Below the pieces are notes generated by a model, which saw nothing but the letters and a program-made list of their open reading frames with translations, was not told where the DNA came from and searched no databases. A stretch of DNA of 64,000 nucleotides from Oleiagrimonas sp. C23AA (GTDB lineage Bacteria; Pseudomonadota; Gammaproteobacteria; Xanthomonadales; Rhodanobacteraceae). A program made the translations under genes and the position numbers. The DNA lies in NCBI RefSeq assembly GCF_011759385.1, contig NZ_JAARLY010000001.1:124001-188000 (forward strand), read 5' to 3'. Positions within the stretch are counted from its first letter, which is position 1, and every line of letters begins with the position of its first letter. Shown one piece after another: positions 1 through 7,901 of the stretch.

Positions 1-195
1 TCGTCGGCCGCTGGCCAGTACTACAGCCTGTCAATCCCGGTCGCCAATGCCACGACCTACACGGTGAAGGCGACGGCCGTTGGCAGTCAGCAGCGCGATG
101 ATGAGCTTTGCCAGAGTATCAGCCTGGACAAGACCGGCAAGTTCACATCGGAAGGCTCAACCACGGATGCACCCAACTGCTGGGGAGGCGGATGA
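1..195 (+). CDS. pilE: type IV pilin, PilE-type, C-terminal fragment
   Basis: Open from the first base to TGA at 193-195, giving the last 64 residues of a protein whose start lies outside the window. The tail has the pattern of PilE-type minor pilins: a YYSLS..VANATTYTVKATA stretch forming the last beta strands, then a Cys (DELCQS), a conserved D.TGKF segment, and a second Cys followed by Trp (NCWGGG) that should close the C-terminal disulfide loop. It would be a minor component of type IV pili assembled at the inner membrane. It is followed with an ATGA overlap by the DUF4124 gene and then fimT, as at the end of a fimT/pilV/pilW/pilX/pilY1/pilE-like operon. The family call rests on the C-terminus only. 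Confidence 0.8.
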   Translation, partial: SSAAGQYYSLSIPVANATTYTVKATAVGSQQRDDELCQSISLDKTGKFTSEGSTTDAPNCWGGG

Positions 196-653
196 GCATG
201 CGCGGACCCAGACAGTGGCGAGCGTCGGCCATGGTGGCGCTGGTGCTGGCCGCGGTATGCGGTTCGGCGTCAGGGCAGCAGACTGTCTATCAGTGGAAGG
301 ATGCAGCGGGCACCACGCATTTCAGCGCGGCGCCTCCCCCGCATGGCTCGTCACGCAAAATCACCCTGCAGGACGGGCAGGTCGAGCACGAGAACGCCGC
401 CAAACCAATGCCTGCAACCAAGCCCCCGCCCAGGCCGACCTCGGAACTGTACAAGGTGGAAGCCGAGTATCGGCAGCAGTCATGCAAGGCCGCGCGTGAC
501 AACCTGGCACTGTTGGAAAGTGGCAATACCGTGTTGCAGCGAGCCCCTGGTAATCGCCAGCGCCGCCTGGATGCGGCGTCGCGCGAGCAGGCCAAGGCGC
601 AGGCCAAGGCTAATATCGACAAATTCTGCCTTGATGCACGTCCCGGCAAATGA
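192..653 (+). CDS. DUF4124 domain protein with signal peptide
   Basis: 153 residues. The start ATG at 192 overlaps the pilE stop (ATGA), which argues against the further-upstream in-frame ATG at 108 inside pilE. A short basic N-terminus and a hydrophobic stretch (AMVALVLAAVCGSASG) form a Sec signal peptide. It is followed by the hallmark of DUF4124: a Y-Q-W-K-D-A-x-G-x-T-H-F-S motif at about residues 35-48. The rest is proline- and lysine-rich with a helical C-terminus containing many Ala/Arg/Gln. DUF4124 proteins are predicted periplasmic and of unknown biochemical role; they are often found beside type IV pilus minor pilin genes, as here. Its stop overlaps the fimT start by ATGA, so the three genes are translationally coupled. 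Confidence 0.8.
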   Translation: MSMRGPRQWRASAMVALVLAAVCGSASGQQTVYQWKDAAGTTHFSAAPPPHGSSRKITLQDGQVEHENAAKPMPATKPPPRPTSELYKVEAEYRQQSCKAARDNLALLESGNTVLQRAPGNRQRRLDAASREQAKAQAKANIDKFCLDARPGK

Positions 654-1249
654 GCATGAGCATGCGTAACGAGCAGCGTGGCTTTACCCTGATCGAACTG
701 ATGGTCACCGTGGTGGTGGTCGCCATTCTTGCCAGTATCGCGTTACCGAATTTCCGCAGCTTCATGCGCCGCAACGCGGTCAGCGGAACCGCGAACAGCG
801 TGATGGCGGACCTGCAGTACGCGCGAAGCCAGGCCATTGCCCAGGGTGGCAATCAGCTCACCTATGTGTCGATCTGCCCGAGCACCGATGGCAGTACCTG
901 CGTGGCCGGGGCGGTGTCTTACGACGCCGGTTGGTTGGTGTATACCGATCCCAAGCCCAAGGACGGCTATGCCGCTGACGCTCAGCATCAGTTGTTGCGG
1001 GTGGCCCAACCCGATAGCGGCGTATCCATCCGCGCCATCAATGGCCCGGGCGGCGTCCTGACCTTCAATCCACGTGGGGAGTTGCTGATTACCAGTAACG
1101 ATTTTTACCTTGCCGTGTGTTCTCGCGAAGGTTCGGGTAGTGGTGTCGGAGCCAGTACCAGCCAGGTGCCGGGATTGAAGGTGGAGGTTTCCATGTCCGG
1201 TCGCATCGTGGTGCGCAAGTTGCAGTCTGACGACAGTTGCGGCAGCTGA
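650..1249 (+). CDS. fimT: GspH/FimT family pseudopilin
   Basis: 199 residues. A very short leader ends in the prepilin peptidase site R-G|F-T-L-I-E-L-M, with Glu at position 5 of the mature protein and a hydrophobic helix through about residue 35. This is followed by the N-S-x-x-A-D-L-Q-Y-A-R-S-x-A pattern typical of FimT/GspH minor pilins. Cysteine pairs are present (ICPSTDGSTC and VCSREG). It should help prime type IV pilus assembly, and some FimT proteins bind DNA for uptake. ATG codons at 650, 656 and 662 are all possible; 650 overlaps the upstream stop. It is the last + strand gene before convergence with the chemotaxis operon at 1353. No strong terminator is visible between 1250 and 1352. 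Confidence 0.85.
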   Translation: MSMSMRNEQRGFTLIELMVTVVVVAILASIALPNFRSFMRRNAVSGTANSVMADLQYARSQAIAQGGNQLTYVSICPSTDGSTCVAGAVSYDAGWLVYTDPKPKDGYAADAQHQLLRVAQPDSGVSIRAINGPGGVLTFNPRGELLITSNDFYLAVCSREGSGSGVGASTSQVPGLKVEVSMSGRIVVRKLQSDDSCGS

Positions 1250-1352
1250 GCCCAGGCGGTCCCGAACATTTACCCCGCGGCCGTTTGGCCTTTGGCCTGA
1301 TTCGCTCAGCAGGGTGGGTGGCGATGACGGCGTGACGTGTCGCAAGACGTTG

Positions 1353-1745
1353 TCAGCGCGTGTGCATGCGCAGAATCAGTTCGGCTTCGGTCATGCCGAT
1401 ACCGCAGGCATCCACAATCTGTGCTGCCGTAGCGCCTTGTCGTGCCAGCCGCTGTGCCAGTTCATAGGATTTGTCCTGGCTGCTGACGCTGCCTTGCACG
1501 GGTGCTTGCTGTTGCGACTCTTCGATACGCGCCAGACGCTGCTCCACGCGCGATAGCGTGGTCACCAGCATCGCGGTGGGAATATCTCCGGTAGATTCAG
1601 GCGGCCGATTTCGCAGTTCGCGCACCTGGCGAGAAACACGTGCGATACGCCACCACAGCCCAATCGTCATGACCAGCTGCATCAGCACGACGATAGCCAG
1701 CAAGAGGCCTTGCGTCGGGGTGACGGCGATGACGCCCTGGTTCAC
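1353..1745 (-). CDS. DUF2802 domain protein, end of che operon
   Basis: 130 residues from a GTG start at 1745 whose last bases overlap the cheW stop (GTGA) and which has an AAGGG Shine-Dalgarno 8 nt upstream. The in-frame ATG at 1766 has no visible ribosome site and lies inside cheW, so I prefer the GTG. One N-terminal transmembrane helix (LLLAIVVLMQLVMTIGLWW) is followed by a charged coiled-coil region. The C-terminal DUF2802 helix-turn-helix-like segment reads LAQRLARQGATAAQIVDACGI then MTEAEL. DUF2802 proteins close the polar chemotaxis operon in Pseudomonas and relatives, directly after cheW, exactly as here. The function is unknown. It is the last gene of the long flhB-to-cheW transcript. 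Confidence 0.75.
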   Translation of the reverse strand: MNQGVIAVTPTQGLLLAIVVLMQLVMTIGLWWRIARVSRQVRELRNRPPESTGDIPTAMLVTTLSRVEQRLARIEESQQQAPVQGSVSSQDKSYELAQRLARQGATAAQIVDACGIGMTEAELILRMHTR

Positions 1746-2227
1746 GCCGAGCCCTTCATGCGGCACAGATTGGTCACGTCGAGCAAGGCGATGAAACCGC
1801 CATGCAATGGCACCACACCATCGACCGGGTCATCGCCACGGCTGGCGCGTCCGGGCGGTGGCGGCGCCACCTCGGCATCGCGCAGGTCGATCACGTCGCC
1901 CATGGCGTCGATATGCACGCCCACGGCCTCTTCGCCGAAGTCGAAGATGATGCAGCGCTCGCCTTCCGTGCTGCCCGGCGGTTGCTTGCGGCTCAGTCCG
2001 AGGCGTCGGGCGCCATCGAGAATGGTGGTGATGCTGCCGCGCAAATTGACGATGCCCAACACGTCACCCGGCGCGCCGGGCACCGGTGTGGGAGGTTCGT
2101 AACGAATGACTTCGCGCACGCGTGCCAGCGGAATGGCGTACACCTGGCCTGATAGCGTGAAGCTCAGCCAGGCGCCCGGGGTATCGGTGGTTGGCGAAGC
2201 GACGGCGATGGGGGAGGGCGCACTCAT
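1742..2227 (-). CDS. cheW: chemotaxis coupling protein CheW
   Basis: 161 residues, a single CheW (SH3-like double barrel) domain from about residue 18 to 150. Seen: the strand WLSFTLSGQVYAIPLARVREVI, the conserved loop G-x-V-N-L-R-G-S-I-T-T-I-L-D, and IIFDFGEEAVGVHIDAMGDVIDL. It should couple receptors to the CheA encoded at 5668-7884 in the polar array. The gene follows parP with a 25-nt gap and overlaps the DUF2802 gene. There is a proline-rich insertion (AEVAPPPPGRASRGDDP) in the second barrel. This order (parC-parP-cheW-DUF2802) matches the F6-type che cluster of Pseudomonas and Vibrio. Confidence 0.9.
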   Translation of the reverse strand: MSAPSPIAVASPTTDTPGAWLSFTLSGQVYAIPLARVREVIRYEPPTPVPGAPGDVLGIVNLRGSITTILDGARRLGLSRKQPPGSTEGERCIIFDFGEEAVGVHIDAMGDVIDLRDAEVAPPPPGRASRGDDPVDGVVPLHGGFIALLDVTNLCRMKGSA

Positions 2228-2252
2228 ATGGGTGACTCGCAGATGCGCCGGC

Positions 2253-3263
2253 TCAGGCCAGGCGCGGATCGGTGGTGAGCTGTTCGATCAACTTGTCCAG
2301 ATCGATGATGGCGCATTTGTGCTCATAGGTCATGCCGACCAGCCAGGGGCGCAGTCCGGTTCCATCGCGCCAGCGGATCTGATCGTCACGCAGCCGCATG
2401 GGGGTGTCTTCCAGCGTGCAGGCCAGTGCCCACTTGGTGCCGGCGATGGTGAGAAGGTGTTCGGGGCCTGCACGCGGCACACCCGGAGCCACCACGCGCG
2501 CCAGATCAATGACCGTCCATTCGTGATCGCCTTCGCGATGGCGGCCCAGTTCCCAGGCGATACCGGAAAAATGCACAGCCGGGGACGTCTGTTCGATGCT
2601 GTGCAGACGATCCAGTGGAATGGCCACACGCACCGTGGATATACGGCAGATGCGGTACTCGGTTACGCCGTCGGGCAGCGGCACGGCCGATTCCATGATG
2701 CGATTGATGTCGACCGAATCTGCCCGGGACGAGTCAGGCTCGATACGCTCACGCATTACCGGCGCGAAATCTTCGGCGGTCCAGGCCTCGGGGGGCGCCG
2801 GTTCATCCTCTGACAGGCTATCGGTTCCAGCCGCGTGACTGCCGGTGCCGGCAATGCCATCGATCTGGGTAATGTCCATGTCCGCGCTTTCGTACTCCAT
2901 GCCTACGCGCGCACTCTCAGGTGGCGGCGCTTGGGAGTGCGATTCGACAAGCTCGGGACTGGGACCGAAGGTGCCCAATACCGGCTCGCCGGGTTCGGGC
3001 ATCTGTTCGGGCATCTGCCAGGCAGGGATAAGATTCAGCGGCTGGGTCTGCGCCGGGTCGAAGGCCGTCAGCGCCGATGCGTCGCCGGACACGCTGCAAG
3101 CGCTTTCTCCTTCAGGTGCCTGCAGCAGCGAGCTTTGTGATTCGGGGCAGTCGAGTACCGGCGATGCCGCGGGTTGCGGCTCTTCCCACAGCAGTGCATC
3201 GACATAGGCTTTCACGGCCGCTTCCACGGAAGGCGGTGGTGTGTCGTCGTAAGGGTGCATCAT
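2253..3263 (-). CDS. parP: ParP-like CheW-domain protein (polar array stabiliser)
   Basis: 336 residues. The start is taken at ATG 3263, which overlaps the parC stop by ATGA; upstream ATGs in this frame lie inside parC. Residues 8-28 (PPPSVEAAVKAYVDALLWEE) resemble the short N-terminal ParC-interaction segment of ParP. Residues about 30-195 are acidic, Pro- and Gln-rich and probably disordered. Residues about 200-330 are a CheW-like domain (YRICRISTVRVAIPLDRLHSI, then LTIAGTKWALAC). In Vibrio, ParP is recruited to the pole by ParC and uses this domain to hold CheA in the array. The position between parC and cheW supports the call. Alternative: a generic CheW-domain protein, as the Pseudomonas homologue is often annotated. 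Confidence 0.8.
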   Translation of the reverse strand: MMHPYDDTPPPSVEAAVKAYVDALLWEEPQPAASPVLDCPESQSSLLQAPEGESACSVSGDASALTAFDPAQTQPLNLIPAWQMPEQMPEPGEPVLGTFGPSPELVESHSQAPPPESARVGMEYESADMDITQIDGIAGTGSHAAGTDSLSEDEPAPPEAWTAEDFAPVMRERIEPDSSRADSVDINRIMESAVPLPDGVTEYRICRISTVRVAIPLDRLHSIEQTSPAVHFSGIAWELGRHREGDHEWTVIDLARVVAPGVPRAGPEHLLTIAGTKWALACTLEDTPMRLRDDQIRWRDGTGLRPWLVGMTYEHKCAIIDLDKLIEQLTTDPRLA

Positions 3264-4042
3264 GCAGTCTCCTCCGTCGGCTCGGTCGCGAGGATTTCGT
3301 CCAGCAGCAGGTGATAGGCCGGGCAAGCACGGCGCGCGGCCGACCAAAGGCTGGCCGGAACGCCGTTGACACTGGCCTCGCGAACCTGGGTGTCGGTGGG
3401 AACGAAATTGTCCGCCACATCCTCGCCATAACGCTCGCGCAAAGTCTGCAGCGACTCGCGCGAGGCATGTGTGCGCATGTCGTACAGCGTGGGTATGATC
3501 AGGCGGGGCAGGCGCGAGCGACGGGACTGCTCGATCATGGCCAGACTCTGCAGCATGCGCTCCAGGCCTCGCAGGGCCAGAAATTCGGTCTGGGTGGGAA
3601 TCAGCAGACGATCGCAGGCGGCCAGTGCGTTGATCATCAGCACGCCAAGCATGGGCGGGCAGTCGATCAGCACGTGATCGAAATCCAGGTTCGTCAGTGC
3701 GCGGCGAAGCACCAGGCCCATGCCGCTGCGCGAACTCATCTGTCGATCCAGCGTGGCCAGCGCCGGGGCGGCCGGCAATACCCACAGGCGCGGGTAGGGC
3801 GTCGCGCGCAGCATGCTCTTGATCGATTCGGGATGACGCGGGTCGCCGGTGAACAGCTCATAGACGCTGCCCAGACCATCCTCGCCACTGACACTGAAAT
3901 AGCCGGACAGCGAGGCATGCGGGTCGGTATCCACCAGCAGCGTCCGCTTGCCCTGCGACGCCAGCAGTCCGCCCAGGGCCACTGTCGTGGTGGTTTTGCC
4001 CACGCCGCCTTTCTGATTGGCAATCGCCCACGTGCGCATCAT
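3260..4042 (-). CDS. parC: ParC, ParA-family ATPase for polar chemotaxis arrays
   Basis: 260 residues of a ParA/MinD-type P-loop ATPase. Deviant Walker A K-G-G-V-G-K-T-T-T lies at residues 11-19, and the D-T-D-P-H-A-S box around residue 40. A Walker B-like VLIDCPPMLGVL follows around residue 105. It overlaps motD upstream and parP downstream by ATGA, so it is part of the che operon rather than a chromosome-partitioning locus (no parB or parS is visible). In Vibrio and Pseudomonas this gene is ParC, which forms a polar focus and directs inheritance of chemotaxis arrays with ParP. Two ATG codons are adjacent at the start; the first overlaps the motD stop. Confidence 0.88.
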   Translation of the reverse strand: MMRTWAIANQKGGVGKTTTTVALGGLLASQGKRTLLVDTDPHASLSGYFSVSGEDGLGSVYELFTGDPRHPESIKSMLRATPYPRLWVLPAAPALATLDRQMSSRSGMGLVLRRALTNLDFDHVLIDCPPMLGVLMINALAACDRLLIPTQTEFLALRGLERMLQSLAMIEQSRRSRLPRLIIPTLYDMRTHASRESLQTLRERYGEDVADNFVPTDTQVREASVNGVPASLWSAARRACPAYHLLLDEILATEPTEETA

Positions 4043-4929
4043 GGTTCCTCGGTCACTTTGCTGTCGCCGGCGCCTTTGCCACTCGCGGCCCTGCCTTGGT
4101 TATCGGCCGCAGAGGGGATGCGCTTTGCATCGGAATAAAAGCGCGCCGGAGCCCCCTTGTCACTCAATACTACGATGGTAACGCGACGATTGCGGTCACG
4201 CCCTTCGGCCGTGTCGTTGCTGGCAATGGGGCGGTATTGGCCCCAGCCCAGAATGCCCAGCCGCGACGGATCCACACCGTTTTCCGAAAACAGCCGCGCC
4301 ACGCTGGCGGCACGTGCGGCGGAAAGCTCCCAGTTGGAAGGATAGGCGTAGGTATTAATCGGCTTGTTGTCGGTGTAGCCCTCCACGCGCAGCGGATTGG
4401 TGAAGGGCGAAAGCACGTGCGCCACCTGGCTCAGGATGCGGATGGCCGAGGGCTGCAGGTGTGCCTGACCGCTGTGGAACAACAGGTCGGTACGGATTTC
4501 GATTTCCAGCCAAAAGCGCGTCTGGTGCAGGCCCACCAGCTTGCGATTGATCAGTGGCTGCATGGCCTGGCGCACCTGCGCGGCAATGTCCTTGAGCGCT
4601 GCCGTTTGCTTGTCGCCGCCTTCGGCGTGCTTTTCGGTGTGGGGCACCGGTGTTTCTACTGGTGTTTGCGGAGCGCCAATCACTGTTTGGGTGGGCGCAG
4701 GAACGGGACCGGGGCTGGCGCTGGCCTGGGTCAGTGGCGGTCGGATGGATTTGCCGCCGCCGTTGAAGGCCTCGTGGATGGAAGAGGCCATCTGCCGGTA
4801 TTTGCTGACGTTGACGGCCGACACGGCGTACATCACCACGAAGAAGGCCAGTAGCAGCGTAAGCAGGTCGGCATAGGGAATGGCCCAGCGCTCGTGATTG
4901 GCATGCTCTTCCTGGTAGCGCCGTTTCAT
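4039..4929 (-). CDS. motD: flagellar motor stator protein MotD (MotB family)
   Basis: 296 residues. A single transmembrane helix near the N-terminus carries the proton-binding Asp in WAIPYADLLTLLLAFFVVMY (Asp at about residue 21). A plug/linker region rich in Pro, Gln and Thr spans about residues 60-115. An OmpA/MotB peptidoglycan-binding domain follows (about 150-265), with VEGYTDN, SNWELSAARAASVARLF and the closing RDRNRRVTIVVLS. The subunit pairs with MotC to form a stator unit and anchors it to peptidoglycan. It overlaps motC by ATGA and parC by ATGA. MotCD rather than MotAB is called from the operon position after cheA, as in Pseudomonas, where MotCD is the second, swarming-related stator. 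Confidence 0.88.
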   Translation of the reverse strand: MKRRYQEEHANHERWAIPYADLLTLLLAFFVVMYAVSAVNVSKYRQMASSIHEAFNGGGKSIRPPLTQASASPGPVPAPTQTVIGAPQTPVETPVPHTEKHAEGGDKQTAALKDIAAQVRQAMQPLINRKLVGLHQTRFWLEIEIRTDLLFHSGQAHLQPSAIRILSQVAHVLSPFTNPLRVEGYTDNKPINTYAYPSNWELSAARAASVARLFSENGVDPSRLGILGWGQYRPIASNDTAEGRDRNRRVTIVVLSDKGAPARFYSDAKRIPSAADNQGRAASGKGAGDSKVTEEP

Positions 4930-5666
4930 AACAGGAAGCCCTGCAGCTTGCTGTCGATATGCTTGGGGTTCTCGCCGTGGGCGATGGACATCAGTCCCTC
5001 GACCAGAATCTCGCGCTGCTGCACGCGCAGGCGGGTGATGGCCTTCAGCTTGGCTGACATGGGCAGCATCAGCAGGTTGGCCAGGCCGATGCCATAGATG
5101 GTGGCCACGAACGCCGCGGCAATGCCGTGGCCGAGCTTGCCGGGGTCGGTCAGGTTCTGCATCACCGCCATCAGGCCCATCACCGCGCCGATGATGCCCA
5201 TGGTCGGCGAATAGATGCCGGCGTTCTCGAACAGCTTGGCCGCGTCCATATCAGCGTGTTCGCGCGTGGCGATTTCCACTTCCAGTACCGAACGCAGTGT
5301 TTCCGGCTCGGTGCCGTCGACCAGCAACTGCAGACCCTTGCGGACGAAGGCGTCGGTTTCATCGTCGATTTCCGCTTCCAGGCCAAGTAGCCCCTGGCGT
5401 CGGGAGATCTCGCTCCAGCGTACGATGCGGTCGATCAGCACCAGCGGCGTCTGCCGTGGCGGCTGGAAGACCCAGGGCAGCATCGACAGGGCTCGTTTGA
5501 GCGTCACCGCCGGCGTCTGCACCATAACTGCGGCCGTGGTGCCCACGAAGACAATGACGAAAGCAGCGGGATTCCACAGCGCCGCGAGTGTGCCGCCTTT
5601 CAGGAGGGTCCCGGCGATGATGACCACGAACGCCAGGATCGTGCCGATAATGCTGAGCAGATCCAT
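4926..5666 (-). CDS. motC: flagellar motor stator protein MotC (MotA family)
   Basis: 246 residues with four hydrophobic segments: LSIIGTILAFVVIIAGTL, FVIVFVGTTAAVMVQTP, and a pair at about 148-205 containing YSPTMGIIGAVMGL and AAAFVATIYGIGLANLLMLP. These are MotA/ExbB signatures, including the conserved prolines of the third and fourth helices. The cytoplasmic loop has the charged region that contacts FliG. It starts 1 nt after the cheA stop and overlaps motD by ATGA. No cheB gene lies between cheA and motC, unlike in Pseudomonas. Confidence 0.9.
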   Translation of the reverse strand: MDLLSIIGTILAFVVIIAGTLLKGGTLAALWNPAAFVIVFVGTTAAVMVQTPAVTLKRALSMLPWVFQPPRQTPLVLIDRIVRWSEISRRQGLLGLEAEIDDETDAFVRKGLQLLVDGTEPETLRSVLEVEIATREHADMDAAKLFENAGIYSPTMGIIGAVMGLMAVMQNLTDPGKLGHGIAAAFVATIYGIGLANLLMLPMSAKLKAITRLRVQQREILVEGLMSIAHGENPKHIDSKLQGFLL

Positions 5667-5667
5667 G

Positions 5668-7884
5668 TCAGGCGCTGGCGCGTAATGGAGATGGCAGCGG
5701 TGTGTCCGAAGTCAGGGCAACGAGATCCAGCACCAGCGCGATGCGGCCATCGCCGGTGATGGTGGCACCGGCGATGCCGGGCAGGTGGTGCAGTAGGCGG
5801 CCCAGCGGCTTGATCATGACTTCCTCGCGGCCCAGCACTTCGTGCACCACGCAGCCCAGATGCTGGTGGCCAATGTGCAGCAGCACCACGTGACGGTTGC
5901 CTGGTCCGCCGTCGACACCCGCCCACTGGCCGAGGTCGGATAGTGGCAGCGGCTTGCCACGGTGTGCGGCGACGACACCACCGTCCAGTTCGCGCACCTG
6001 GCCTGGCGTCAGTTCGAACACTTCCTTGACATTGCTCATCGGCAGCGCCATCAGGCGCGAACCCACGCGCACCATCAGCACGCGCAGAATGGCCAGCGTC
6101 AATGGAATGGAAATACGCACCGTGGTGCCATGGCCGATTTTCGATTCGATGCCGATGGTGCCACCCAGTTCAGCGACGCTGGTCTTGACCACGTCCATGC
6201 CGACGCCACGACCGGAAATGTTGGAGATTTCCTCGCGCGTACTGAAGCCGGGCGCAAAGATCAGCTCGTAGCATTCACTGTCTTCCAGCTGTGCGGCGCG
6301 CTCCTCGTCGAGCAGGCCCTTTTCCACGGCCTTGCGTCGCAGCACATCCGGATTCATGCCACGTCCGTCATCACTGATGCGGATGATGATGCGCTCGCCT
6401 TCCTGACCGGCCGACAGGCGCACGGTGCCCTTGCGCGGCTTGCCATCGCTTTCGCGATCGGTCGGGTCTTCCAGACCATGATCAACGGCATTGCGAAGCA
6501 AGTGGATCAGCGGGTCGGCCAGCGACTCGACCAGGGTGCGGTCCAGGTTGGTTTCCTCGCCCTCCTGCACCAGCTCCACATCCTTGCCCAGTTGCCGGGC
6601 CAGATCGCGAATGATCCGCGGGAAGCGCTGGAAGAGACGCCCGATCGGCTGCATGCGCATGCGCAGGGCCGCGTTCTGCAGGTTGTCGGCAACGCGGTCC
6701 AGCTCGTTGATGGCCCGCTCCATGGCCGGGTCCACGCCGCGCGAGGACAGGTTGGCCAGGCGATTGCGCACCAGGATCAGTTCGCCGGCGGCGTTGACCA
6801 GCGAGTCCAGGCGGGTGGTATCCACGCGCACGGTGGTTTCGGCGTGATGAGCCGAGCCTCCCGCCGCCGCTTTCGGTGCCGCGGCCATGTCCGAGGCGGG
6901 CTTGGGTACCGGTGTGACGCGGGTTGGGGCGGGCTCGGGCGACGACGTCACGGTGGCCGGCATGGTGCCAGCTGCAGCCGGAGTGGATGCCGGCGCAGCC
7001 GGTTCCGGAGCTGAGGGTGCCTTGTCAGCGGCGTTCTCCGCGCCTGCCTCGTTTTCGCCCTTCTGGCCCGGTGCTTTTCCAGTGCCGTAAAGCTGGTCGA
7101 GCAGGGCTTCGAACTCGCTGTCGTCAATGGCGTCCGACTCAGGTGCCGACGGTGTTCCCGGCGCCTTGCCGGAACCGTGCAGTTCGTCCAGCAGCGACTC
7201 GAACTCGTCATCGCCGATGCTGTCATCAACCGGTGCTGGCGGGGCTGGGGGCGTGCGGGTGCCTGGCGCACTGGAGCCATGCAACTCATCCAGCAGTGAC
7301 TCGAACTCGCTGTCGGTAATCGGCTCGGCCTCGCCGCCGGTACCTGAGCCGTCCATCTGCTCGTAGGCACCATCGAGCATGGCGTCAAAGGCATCATTGA
7401 CCGGGTCGGTCAGCGCCACCGTGTGCGTGTCCGACGCAGCCGACGCCGCCGGCGGGGGCGGCGATTTGTCGGTGGCCATTGACGGTGGTGCGGGCGTCGC
7501 CGAGCTGGCACTATTTTGCAGTCGCTGCATGAGCTCGGCTGGCGGCTCTTGCAGCGGCTCGCCACGTGCCATCGCCGCCATCATCGCTTGCAGTAGATCC
7601 AGCGCCTGCAACAGGGCATCGACATCATCCGGGGTGAGCACGACGCGGCCATTGCGCGCGTCGTTGAGCAGGTCCTCGGCGTGGTGGCACATACCCACCA
7701 TCTGCGTGGCGCCAAGGAAGCCGGCACCACCCTTCACGGTATGGAAGGCGCGGAACACGGCGTTGAGCAACTCCGACTCGGTCGGGTTGCTTTCCAGCTC
7801 GATCAGCTGTTCGCTCAGGCCGTCGAGCAACTCCCCGGCTTCAACCAGGAAGGCGTCCAGCAGATCGTTGTCCTGCTCGCTCAT
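5668..7884 (-). CDS. cheA: chemotaxis histidine kinase CheA (F6-type, with ParC/ParP)
   Basis: 738 residues. P1/Hpt comes first, with the phosphoacceptor H48 in F-H-T-V-K-G-G. A long Ala/Pro-rich linker (about 105-340) follows instead of a clear P2. It contains three copies of an acidic motif, [DS]-[DE]-E-F-E-x-L-L-D-x-L-x-G, at about residues 191, 225 and 255. The dimerisation helices begin near TTVRVDTTRLDSLVNAAGELI. The ATPase has the N-box (LIHLLRNAVDHGLE), G1 (DDGRGMN) and F/G2 (GFSTREEISNISGRGVGMDV). The C-terminal P5/CheW-like domain ends near 735. It phosphorylates CheY (8572-8970) in response to receptor arrays. Compact spacing to cheZ (17 nt) and motC (1 nt) indicates co-transcription. 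Confidence 0.95.
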   Translation of the reverse strand: MSEQDNDLLDAFLVEAGELLDGLSEQLIELESNPTESELLNAVFRAFHTVKGGAGFLGATQMVGMCHHAEDLLNDARNGRVVLTPDDVDALLQALDLLQAMMAAMARGEPLQEPPAELMQRLQNSASSATPAPPSMATDKSPPPPAASAASDTHTVALTDPVNDAFDAMLDGAYEQMDGSGTGGEAEPITDSEFESLLDELHGSSAPGTRTPPAPPAPVDDSIGDDEFESLLDELHGSGKAPGTPSAPESDAIDDSEFEALLDQLYGTGKAPGQKGENEAGAENAADKAPSAPEPAAPASTPAAAGTMPATVTSSPEPAPTRVTPVPKPASDMAAAPKAAAGGSAHHAETTVRVDTTRLDSLVNAAGELILVRNRLANLSSRGVDPAMERAINELDRVADNLQNAALRMRMQPIGRLFQRFPRIIRDLARQLGKDVELVQEGEETNLDRTLVESLADPLIHLLRNAVDHGLEDPTDRESDGKPRKGTVRLSAGQEGERIIIRISDDGRGMNPDVLRRKAVEKGLLDEERAAQLEDSECYELIFAPGFSTREEISNISGRGVGMDVVKTSVAELGGTIGIESKIGHGTTVRISIPLTLAILRVLMVRVGSRLMALPMSNVKEVFELTPGQVRELDGGVVAAHRGKPLPLSDLGQWAGVDGGPGNRHVVLLHIGHQHLGCVVHEVLGREEVMIKPLGRLLHHLPGIAGATITGDGRIALVLDLVALTSDTPLPSPLRASA

Positions 7885-7901
7885 GATGCGGCTCTTGGCT
7901 T

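Noticed and set aside
3264-3785. N-terminal extension of the ParP-like protein
   Set aside because: It would overlap parC almost entirely with Arg/His/Gly-rich sequence; ATG 3263 gives an ATGA overlap typical of this operon.
3260-4042. chromosome partitioning parA
   Set aside because: No parB or parS nearby, and operon position between motD and the ParP-like gene fits the chemotaxis ParC instead.
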